A stretch of DNA of 64,000 nucleotides from Panopea generosa. Taxonomy: Eukaryota > Mollusca > Bivalvia > Adapedonta > Hiatellidae. Both the position numbers and the translations under genes were made by a program. The notes beneath the pieces are model-generated. The model did no database searches, was not told the origin of the DNA, and worked only from the letters and a program-made list of their open reading frames with translations. Positions 27,001 through 39,000 of the stretch are shown one piece after another; the first letter of the stretch is position 1; each line of letters begins with the position of its first letter. The stretch covers positions 17,176,534 through 17,240,533 of the forward strand of contig CM055909.1 of the NCBI GenBank assembly GCA_029582155.1, written 5' to 3'.

Positions 27001-30000
27001 TGATTAGATTAAATTGGAAACTAAAGACAAAACAGTTTGTCATTGTTTTCATGGACGGTTTGAAAGTTTTTACGACAAAAATGATTAAACGTAAGACAAT
27101 GATTTGACTGGGTTTCATACTGCGATATTCTATCAACGTTGCCATATTTTCAGCAAAGACAAAATGTCTAACATTAGAACAGCGAGTGTAAGCCCTAAAA
27201 TGATGGAAACGTACATGCATTATATAGGGGTCCTCCGTGGCCGAGTGGTCTAAGGCGCCGTCTCAAGATCACTTACCTCTCACCGCTATGGTCGTAGGTT
27301 CGAGTCCCGCTCGCTCCAAAAACTTTATGTGAGAAAGTTTCCAGTTACTTGCGGAAGGACGGTGGTTCTACTCAGTCTGACTCAATCTGAGGTCTTCCTC
27401 CACCAGTAAAACTGGATATGCCATATATAACCTGAAATGTGTTGAAAATGGCGTTAAACCCCATTCAAAAAAAAAAAAAAAAAATGCATTATATAAGACA
27501 AAAAAAAGACCAACAAATTTTTTTAACCCCAATAAGAGACCACCTGCCTTAAGAGACCACTTTTCAGATTTCCCTTTAGTGGTCTCTTAAGACAGGTTTG
27601 ACTGTATATACTTTTTCGATACCGTAATGTTAACTTTAGTGTAAACCAGTCTGGCAATGTTTGGCCAATCTTATGATTATGTGACCGTAAACTGTTTATC
27701 TGATGTATTCGACATGCCCCGTACCGTGTGTATTAAATTTCAATGATTGAAGTTTATGAAACATATTAATCTGCTGTCACGCTACAAATCATCAACTATA
27801 GGGTAGACCATATCTAACATAGGATGGCGAAGTTAGCAATATTTCAGAATGATTTTAATCAATAATATTTATTTTTATAATTTATTTAATTAATATATTA
27901 TCATATAAAACCCAGCGATTTCGTTAAATATTTAGTTCTTATTATTTATTCTACTGCAGTGTTACAACTGGACAACCAGAGATGATGCGATTGGTGAACA
28001 CGCCGTGTAAATGATAAAAGATACACGGTAAACGATACACACTAAACGATTCAAACGCAAATGCAGGCTAAAATGCATTAAGTATTGTTTTGCACTGCAT
28101 TTTTTCTAACATTTCAAATGCAAAACAAACGCGTTTGACATGCAAAACGAATGCATTTCAATTTGGTGTACTTGAACGAATTACGGTCTGTAAAGCATGA
28201 CAACAACATGATGCATGAAGGATATAACAGCAGTTAAACAGAAATTATCACAACGATACAAACATATAGGTCATGCAATGCACATGAATACCAAGAATAA
28301 CACAAAAAAGAGAAAAGGACTTTTCTCTTACTTCCATTGTGGTCCTTGTATATTGATGCCATGCCATAGGAAGTCATGAAATTGTTAGTAATTATTTTTG
28401 ATCTGTATCACAGTAATACGTTAAACATTATATCACAACTGATGACTATTAAATATCACAGACACATTCCTTATTATTTCATATTTCATACTATATCATT
28501 GCGATATCTTTAGTATAACATAATATATTTAAACAATATGTTATATGAATTGAATTAACTTTAAAGTTACTTTACTTTAATCATTATAAAAAACTTTATC
28601 ACAGTGAGTGCTAGATTATATACTTCCAATTCATGCATACTATACTTATATCAACAAATTACAGAAAATAAAAAAGTATCTGTACTTTATAAAATAAAAT
28701 ATGTTTTAACCAAACAAATAGATAAAAACTAGAATGTAACAATCATCAAACATGTTCTGATGTATGTACTGACCTGTCAAGGAGACTTTTGTAAAGACGG
28801 TATCCGAGTACTGGTCATTGTTGCCGGGTTGAATCTCCAGATCTTCTGAAAGGTTTGTCGGTCCCTCAGAAAATATTGCCTTATTCGACAGGCCCAATGC
28901 TGGAACACTAGCACCAACAGGCCGATTTCTGGCTTCCTGGTGTATAAACATACAAATTGTAAGCATTTCAGCCGACTGAAATTGACCTTTAGGAACATAT
29001 AAAATATATTCTATTTTATCTTCAATTAAGTGTTGGTACAATCTGTAACAGACATAATCAGTTTGACATAACAATGTTTTTATGCTTTTTATAAGTTTAT
29101 ACTTATTTTTTTGTTTAAGTTTAATTGTGAAGAAAGCTCAAAGCTTATATGAACACTTCTTGAATAGAACTAGTACTTAGTGTTGTTTTCTGAGAGCATC
29201 GGGTCGGGCTAGGAATCAAACCCGCAACCTGTGGAATGAGCCGTCAACACTATTCATTACACTACCACCCATATTTTTTTATAATGAACCACATAGAGCA
29301 CAGATACATTTAATAAACATTAACCACAATTTAAAGATTTATTACACTTAGTTAATTTGTGAAATAAGCTAAAAGCAACTTGGCCATGGTAATGATACAC
29401 TCCAGGTCTGAAATTCTACCCTATTTACCCTTTATATTGGGACACTCTATGTTTTGGGACATTATAAAATAAGTACTGTGAAATCATTTATTTTCATATT
29501 AAATTTCATGGTTTCCACTTCAAAGACATATTCGTGGGGACATAAATTCATTGAAAAACAATTTAAAAAAAAAAAATAAATTTAAACCTAAATCGACATC
29601 GCATGGTGCATTCCAGTTATTAACCTCTACTGTAATACACACATCATGCATCAGGGTTTACCACACCTGCTGTGCCAATTAAAAGTTGACACATGCTTAA
29701 TATACAAGTATGATATAGAACTAATTGTTATGCAAACAAGAGGACAAATAAGGAGAAGTACGAGATCAAATCCAGAAAGGGTTTCAGAAGGCAGGCCTAT
29801 TGTAAATAACCATAGTGCTATATCATGTGACTGTGATAATGAACAGTAAACCAAGGTGCTATGTTGGCATATAAAAACAGAGGTAATTTATATTTACAGC
29901 ATTGCATATAGTTTAAACTAAGTTTGTGGGTATTTGATTACGTTGTCTTGGCTCCTCACGAAATCAACAAAAATTAGTACCCCTCAAAAATAATAGAGAT

Positions 30001-33000
30001 TAATTTTAAAGATTAATCTTGGTTATTCTGGTAACAATTTCCGTATATTTTCGGACACGCTTTACGGAAGCAAGTTGTATTTTAAAGACGCTAGTTTCTC
30101 TATAGTAACTAATCCTCGCGAGATCGGACGTGAACTGGTCGGGTATATAAGGCCATGTGACCGCCACGTCGCCCTCGCACTTTCATATTGCACAGGTAAA
30201 AGCAATACATCAACCCACCCACCGCACCCTTAACCAAGTTACAATTTCTAAAAAATCTCCTCTATTTTATGCATACAGAATTAACATGTTAACTGTTGGT
30301 CAGTTATTTAATTTCAGTACATGTTATACACCATGGACTTGAGGCACGTTCAAAGACACAAATGCTTCGCACTACAACAGTCTGAAATGTGGCGATCTCA
30401 TCTTCGGAACTGAGCAGGCAATGAACATTTCGGTCCAGGTGTTGTTTGTGAACCGTCGAGTTTAAACGATTAACAGTGACAATTCAGTGTTAACATGTTA
30501 CATTTTCAAATGTGCCAGCAGTGGCGGAAACGAACTGACGTTGATATAGTTCCAAGTGAAAACAACGAGAGCTAACAAAGTGACTGTCTTAGGCAAACTA
30601 CATGTTATACACCATGGACTTGAGGCACGTTCAAAGACACAAAGGCTTCGCACTACAACAGTCCGAAATGTGGCGATCTCGTCTTCGGAACTGAGCAGGC
30701 AATGAACATTTCTGTCCAGGTGTTGTTTGTGAACCGTCGAGTTTAAACGATTAACAGTGACAATTCACTGTTAACATGTTACATTTTCAAGTGTGCCAGC
30801 AGTGGCGGAAACGAACTGACGTTGATATATTTCCAAGTGTAAACAACGAGAGCTAACAAAGTGACTGTCTTAGGCAAACTACATGTTATACACCATGGAC
30901 TTGAGGCACGTTCAAAGACACAAAGGCTTCGCACTACAACAGTCCGAAATGTGGCGATCTCGTCTTCGGAACTGAGCAGGCAATGAACATTTCTGTCCAG
31001 GTGTTGTTTGTGAACCGTCGAGTTTAAACGAGTAACAGTGACAATTCAGTGTTAACATGTTACATTTTCAAGTGTGCCAGCAGTGGCGGAAACGAACTGA
31101 CGTTGATATAGTTTTAAGTGAAAACAACGAAATCTAACAAAGTGACTGTCTTAGGCAAACGTAATAATGACAAATAGTTTGAACTGTATATTTTATTGTT
31201 ATGTATCTATGAAAGTTGCTATCTCCTATTTTTCTTCATTATTCTTTTGCTTTCTTTCCTTTTCTTCTTTTCATCTCTCTTTGTCATGTCTGCGGAAAAT
31301 TCTTACGTTTGGATGCGATCGGGGGCATAACGAAATATTACTTATGTATTGGCATATTTCAAATTCATTCTTTTGCATGCCTATGGGTCTTTCAACATAC
31401 CATAGCAGTCATCTGTGATATGGAGGAGACTCATGCGGCTAAAAATTAGTTTTTTGGGAGTGGTTTTCGGAGCATGTAAGAACTGGCCAGAGAGCGATAA
31501 GGGCTAGGCGTTCTTACATTGTCTCACCCGTTTATGTAAGACTACTTTATATTGAAACAGGAAGTAGGCGAAGTTGCGCTGTTACCTGGTTGTATTATGG
31601 TGTCAAAGGGGCACCTGGTTGTAATATGGTGTCAAAGGGGCACCTGGTTGTATTATGGTGTCAAAGGGGCACCTGGTTGTATTATGGTGTCAAAGGGGCA
31701 CCTGGTTGTATTATGGTGTCAAAGGGGCACCTGGTTGTATTATGGTGTCAAAGGGGCACCTGGTTGTATTATGGTGTCAAAGGGGCACCTGCTTTTATTT
31801 GGTACTAAGGGGATACCAGATATTATGGTACCAATGGGGTACCTGTTGCTATAATGGTACCAATGGGGTACCTGGTTTGGTTTTTAGTACACCAAAGGGG
31901 TGTGTGGCTATCATACTTAAGCGCAACAAAGTTTTGGTTATATATGCCCTCGGTCGCTTCCTTGCGCTTCCTTTAGCTTCAATAACAGTTATCTGTTGAA
32001 GTCACAACGGACATGACCATGCGCTCCACTTATACTGAAACAAACTAAGTGATTTGATTTAATTTGGGAATACTTGATTATGTAATATTGTGAAAATAAA
32101 ATATGGTAACACTTTTCGACGTTATATCAATTGAATCTTAGAGAAATCCTAAGTCCCCCGTTTGGTTGTTTGGTCCAAGATTGAATCCTAGAATAAAGGA
32201 TTTTACAGTATTTACAAATTCATATTGAAGGTCAGTTGATTATATCTGTTATGTTCTCACCTCAGTCTGCTTCTCTGTTGCCATAGCAACACCACAGAGA
32301 CTGCAAAAGTTCTCAACAAAATTGTCTGGTGCGTCAAACACTCGCACCACCTTCTCATCTGCTCCAGATGCATACTGGTACCGGTTCACCATGGCAATAC
32401 ACTGTAGGCTGTAACCATGAACCTGGGGTCGTGCTATCTCATACCATGAAACCTGAAATACACAATATGGACGTCTGCTCAGAGGAACAGCTAGACTACT
32501 TTGCTGTCAGAGAAAAAATCTATTTTCACTGTCAGAAATATATTAATTTGCTGTCAGAATAGAAGGCACGTCTATAGCAACAGTAATTAGCACTTTCTTT
32601 AATATTTGACCTCTGTGTCCTTGACCTTCAGTTCACTTATTCTTAAACGAACATTGGTCATCCTCCCATTAATCTATGTCTCTATGTCTAATTTAGGAAG
32701 ATAGATGAAGTGGCTTTCAGAGGAAAGCTCATTTATGTTTTGGATATTTGTCTCAAAACAATAGCTTGTTGCATAACAGAACAACGGACACTAATATGAA
32801 GCCTTGTATTCAACATTCAATGTACAGTATGACTAGTAGTCACTGAGATAAGAACATGCTATAATATTTAAACTTATTTTTTCAAGTACCAAAAGGAACA
32901 TAACTTGAACAAAATACAAGTTAACGTTATGGCACTTGTACCTATGAGTGTTTTCTTTTATATTGAAGAGGCCAATAAATATCAATTAAATCCCAACAGT

Positions 33001-36000
33001 ACATTCTGAGATATAAGATTTCCAAAACACTTTAATCAAGTTTTATACGCATGAGAATAAAATTTGGTTGGATGCATGGGACTGAAAAAAACTAATAAAA
33101 ATAACTTCCCTGTCTGTCTTACCAATATTGAACATAAGTTTACCAACTCCTCCAGATATCATCTTGTTCAGTATATCTTACCTTTCTATCTTTCATCACC
33201 CAGGGTGCATGTAATCGAACTGTCTCATCAAGACTGCAGCTGAGAAGGAAATTACCTCCCTTTCTGTCCCACTCTATGTCTTCAACAGAATCAAAATGGC
33301 CGCTCACTGTCACCAGGTGATCCCAGTTTTTGAGCTCCTAAAATGTATAAATTTCCTTTTGTCACATTGTTTATGTGTGCAGTATGCAATTTTGTTGTTC
33401 AGTTTGTATTCAAAATTCTTACTGTAGAGGTAGAAAAAAAGCAAAAACTGCTCCGACTAGGTAAAATGATGTTACCAGTTGCAACAGAATATTAACTAAT
33501 GATGGAAAATAATTAAAATCTTTGCAGAATTACTGCAAATATATAGCGGCAAAGGCTCCCTGATATTTATTAGAATACAATGATAAATAAAAAAGTAATG
33601 GCAAAATTAATGTCTATGAACTTTCTGATCCCCACTCGTATGTGTCACAGTCAAAGCTCGGTACATAGAATAAAGTCGGGTCTACGCCTGAAAATTCTCA
33701 CACCAAACCCTACAATACTAGCTGTACTCCTGCTACAAACACTTTTCTGTAACCAATGCATACATACATACCTGATTATAAGCCCAGTGATGAAAAGCTC
33801 CCTGGTAGCCATGTGCCAGGATGGAGTTACCGTCAGGACCAAACATTCCACCATATAGTCCAAGCGTGTTACCACCCACCTCACCCACTCGCATCTGTAT
33901 GGACAAAATTAAATAAATTAATTAAAAAAACCAAAAACATCTATATTACATATAGCATGACACACCATTAGATGAATTGTATACAAAAACTGTATTTAGT
34001 TTTATTAACCCTTTACTTCATATAGATGCCTTTGGACACTTCTAATATTGAAACCATTAATTCACCACGTATCAGCAATGGGTGAATCATGTTTATATTA
34101 ACTGCAAGAGTGGAAAACAGTGCAGGAAGTGTTCAGATTGCTCGTTACAAGCAATCTGAACTCTTCCTGCACTGTTTTCAAAGGCCTTCTGTGATTGGTG
34201 CGGGAAAACGCGTATCTATGGAGTAAAGGGTTAACATGTAGTTAGATTAAAGAACAAAAATAAAAGAGACATTAGTCCTTGAATGGTCTTTGTTCACATG
34301 ATTGCCAAAATGAGTTTTGTTTTTTTATAGGTTTAATGAGTACAATGAAAAGCAAAAAAGGAATTTCATCAGTAAATCACAGCTCAATAACTTTTTATTT
34401 CATTGCATCAAAATTCTGATAAATTTTGATATCATTTTCAGAAGTCAAGTTTTATTTATCATCTTATACACGGGAACCGACCTGTTCCATCCAGATGCCA
34501 GATTCGGTCTCCGGCTGCCACAGAATCATTGTCTTGTCCATAGATACAGACAGCAAACACATGTCTTGCTGTAGTCTACCATCTGTGAGAAATACATGTA
34601 CACATCTTTAATTGAAAGTGGTGAAATTTTTTAGTAAAAGATGCTCTACATGTTGTTTTGTAACAGAATGTGGTGCATTATAACGCATTGTAAAAACTAA
34701 ACAAGAACAATGTCAACATTGTAAAACTGGTAAATGACATGATAGAAATATTATGTTTATATCGAAACAAATGTATTGATGTACTATTGTTAAGTTAAAC
34801 TGTAAGTGGGTGCTTGTCTTTTATTGTAATTGATACAGGTATGTTGATAAAGTGTAATAAAGTTTGGTAATAAAAACAGAAAAAAGAAAATATTAAGTCT
34901 AGCATGTCAGATAATGAAAAGAAAAACCTGTTTCACAGAAAATTTATATATGCCAAATAGAAATACTCTTTGTAAATCTAATAAATACATGTACATAAGA
35001 CTGAGGAAGTAACTACATCCCCACCATAAGAAAAGTGATTAGTGACAGCAAGAATAAAATATCCAGTATGTCAACTGATGTACTTTAGACAACATAATCG
35101 ACTTAGACAAGTAATTCTACCAGTCAATATAACTGTCTTATCCAGCCAAAGGTGCAGCGCTGGAAGTTCTCTAATCTGCCAATGCTGTCCAGTGGATAAT
35201 AATAATCGTCCAAAATGCCTACATAAAACCTGCGAGTGTTAATATAAACTTATATGTTTTGACGAATAACGACGTCAATTAGTTTTTTATTACTGCTGGA
35301 CAAGTTTCAGCTGATACTGTTTTGAACTCTCTCTTGATTGATGCTTTCAACTCTTCAACACATGTTGGTTTGCATTGATACACCCTGTCTTTAAGATAAC
35401 CTCACAGAAAGAAGTCTAATGGGTTGAAGTCATGGGAATGGGGTGGCCAAAATTGATCTGTTCTCAAAGACAGAAATCTGGTGCCAAATGTCTTCTTTAG
35501 CCAAGCTAGAACTTCTGTAGATGTGTGTGGTGTTGCTCCATCTTGCTGAAACCACATCCTGTGCATATTCACTTTCCTCCTGTTTAATGCAGGAATGAAT
35601 TTCTTCTGCATGACATCTTAATATCGACAGCTGTTTATCGTTTCTGTTTCACCATCAGTGTTTTCAAAGAAAAATGGCCTAATTAGTCCAGTTGAACTCA
35701 GTGCGGCCATTACGGTTACTTTTTCAGCATGCAACGACTTTTCAGCGTAAATGTTTGGTTTTTCACTTCCCCAAAAGTGGAAGTTCTGTTTGTAAACACA
35801 TGCATCAAGAGAGAGTTCCAAACAGTATCAGCTGAAACTTGTGCAGCAGTAATAGAGAACTCTGGAAAACTAATTGACGTCGTTATTCGTCAAAACGGAT
35901 GTCACTTGGAACACATCATCTGAAAATTAAATTTTATGAAATTTCTGACCAACATCTCATTTTTCAAGCAAAATTGACATATTGCATATGTAATAAAATT

Positions 36001-39000
36001 TTGAAATGTCCTCTTTAAAATTGTGTTTTCTGTTTTTACATATTATATAAAAATATGCAAATAATAAACCCATGAAACTGTAACATATACTTTGAAACAC
36101 CCTGTACTATCTGACTGTACTGACCTACACTTGTGGCTGGTTTCCACTTAACACTGTATATCCAGTTTTCATGGCCACTGAGAACCGTCTCCAGACTGAC
36201 AGCATACACAACAGGTACATCTACAACATACATAATGGTTCAATACACAACAGGTGCATCTACAACATACATAATGGTTCAATACACAACAGATGCATCT
36301 ACAACATACATAATGGTTCAATAATACAGTATATACATGTCTGAAATCTTAGGATGAAAACTGGAAAACAACCCCACACTTAATTAATCTACAGATATGA
36401 CAGCATCTTCTAATAAAAAACAGCATTGTTGTGATGAAGACTTGTTTATGAAAATCTTGACAATGCATAGGTCATGCATAAAGTAACTGAAGAATCTAAG
36501 ACTAAGATTTTAATAACATTGTCTGTTTAAAAAACTGAACATGAATAAACTATTTGAAAATTAAAAATACTTTTTTTATCTCTTCAGAAAATTTAAGGAC
36601 CAGCAGGAAAATTTTCATTCTATTTTTTTTTGGACAGTAATGCCTGTCTTAAGCAGCTATTCAATTGAGAAAGCAAATGTGACTTTTTAAGACAGGTTGT
36701 TGCTTTAAACTGTTAATTTTCTCTGAAAGCATAGAAATGGGAATTGGAAAATATGGATGCTCAAGACAGGTGGCTGCTTCATAGAGGTGACCACTTGCAC
36801 AGGTTTGACTGCAGTTCCAATTAAACTATTGTTCAAATTGGATTAGTCCAACGCTTTTACATAGATCTATCATACCATTGTAGGTGAAAGTGAATGTGTT
36901 TTCCCTCATCTGTATGTCTTTATCAAGTGGTAGATCCAGCACATAGTCTACCTTCCTGCCAGTATCCTCGTCTCTGTAGGCAAACCTCCACACACGTATC
37001 AGGTAGTCCTGGGATGCACTGGCCAGCAGTATGTCTCCAGAATCTGTAATAATATCATATACAGTAATCAATATAGGCAAACCTCCACACACGTATCAGG
37101 TAGTCCTGGGATGTACTGGCCAGCAGTTTGTCACCAGAGTCTGAAGTAATATCATATACAGTAATCAATATAGGCAAACCTCCACACACGTATCAGGTAG
37201 TCCTGGGATGCACTGGCCAGCAGTATGTCACCAGAATCTGTAGTAATATCATATACAGTAATCAATATAGGCAAACCTCCTTACGTGATCAGGTAGTCCT
37301 GGGATGCACTGGCCAGCAGTATGTCTCCAGAATCTGTAGTTATATCATATACAATAATCAATATAGGCAAACCTCCACACACGTATCAGGTAGTCCTGGG
37401 ATGCACTGGCCAGCAGTATGTCTCCAGAATCTGTAGTAATATCATATACAATAATCAATATAGGCAAACCTCCACACACGTATCAGGTAGTCCTGGGATG
37501 CACTGGCCAGCAGTATGTCTCCAGAATCTGTAGTTATATCATATACAATAATCAATATAGGCAAACCTCCACACATGTATCAGGTAGTCCTGGGATGCAC
37601 TGGCCAGCAGTATGTCTCCAGAATCTGTAGTAATATCATATACAATAATCAATATAGGCAAACCTCCACACACGTATCAGGTAGTCCTGGGATGCACTGG
37701 CTAGCAGTATTTCACCAGAATCTGTAGTAATATCATATACAATAATCAATATAGGCAAACCTCCACACACATATCAGGTAGTCCTGGGATGCACTGGCCA
37801 GCAGTATGTCCCCAGAACCTGTAGTAATATCATATACAATAATCAATATAGGCAAACCTCCACACACGTATCAGGTAGTCCTGGGATGCACTGGCTAGCA
37901 GTATTTCACCAGAATCTGTAGTAATATCATATACAATAATCAATATAGGCAAACCTCCACACACATATCAGGTAGTCCTGGGATGCACTGGCCAGCAGTA
38001 TGTCCCCAGAACCTGTAGTAATATCATATACAATAATCAATATAGGCAAACCTCCTTATGTGATCAGGTATTCCTGGGATGCACTGGCCAGCAGTATGTC
38101 TCCAGAATCTGTAGTAATATCATATACAATAATCAATATAAGCAATCCTCCACACACGTATCAGGTAGTCCTGGGATGCACTGGCCAACAGTATGTCACC
38201 AGAATCTATAGTTATATCATATACAGTAATCAATATAGGCAAACCTCCACACACGTATCAGGTAGTCCTGGGATGCACTGGCCAACAGTATGTCACCAGA
38301 ATCTATAGTTATATCATATACAGTAATCAATATAGGCAAACCTCCACACACGTATCAGGTAGTCCTGGGATGCACTGGCCAACAGTATGTCACCAGAATC
38401 TATAGTTATATCATATACAGTAATCAATATAGGCAAACCTCCACACACATATCAGGTAGTCCTGGGATGCACTGGCCAGCAGTATGTCCCCAGAACCTGT
38501 AGTAATATCATATACAATAATCAATATAGGCAAACCTTCACACACTTATCAGGTAGTCCTGGGATGCACTGGTCAGCAGTATGTCACCAGAACCTGTAGT
38601 TATATCATATACAATAATCAATATAGGCAAACCTCCTTATGTGATCAGGTATTCCTGGGATGCACTGGCCAGCAGTATGTCTCCAGAATCTGTAGTAATA
38701 TCATATACAGTAATCAATATAGGCAAACCTCCTTATGTGATCAGGTATTCCTGGGATGCACTGGCCAGCAGTATGTCTCCAGAATCTGTAGTAATATCAT
38801 ATACAATAATCAATATAAGCAATCCTCCACACACGTATCAGGTAGTCCTGGGATGCACTGGCCAACAGTATGTCACCAGAATCTATAGTTATATCATATA
38901 CAGTAATCAATATAGGCAAACCTCCACACACGTATCAGGTAGTCCTGGGATGCACTGGCCAGCAGTATGTCTCCAGAATCTGTAGTTATATCATATACAA

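Larger units (their letters stand above)
24413..28190. mobile_element. TA-flanked TIR element, 3.8 kb, with nested insertions
   Basis: Terminal repeats of 29 bp (28 identical; CAGACTGTAATTCGTTCAAG at the left) are flanked by TA at 24411-24412 and 28191-28192. Its interior is homologous in reverse complement to the 1106-2473 element. At least two later insertions explain the extra length: about 24985-25935 (hAT-like by internal similarity to 49882-50864) and 26336-27604 (pogo-like), the latter carrying its own SINE. No intact transposase was seen. ELP2 intron 14. Confidence 0.8.

Noticed and set aside
27229..27317. Functional tRNA-Leu gene
   Set aside because: Box A and B are good, but the acceptor ends do not pair, the region where an anticodon stem should be is disrupted, and the segment continues into a SINE body with poly-A tail and target duplication.
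30650..30710. 5S rRNA gene or pseudogene in the 281-bp units
   Set aside because: Only about 25 bp around GATCTCGTC...CGGAA...GAGCAGG resembles 5S rRNA; the rest of the unit does not, so I mention it only as a weak likeness.
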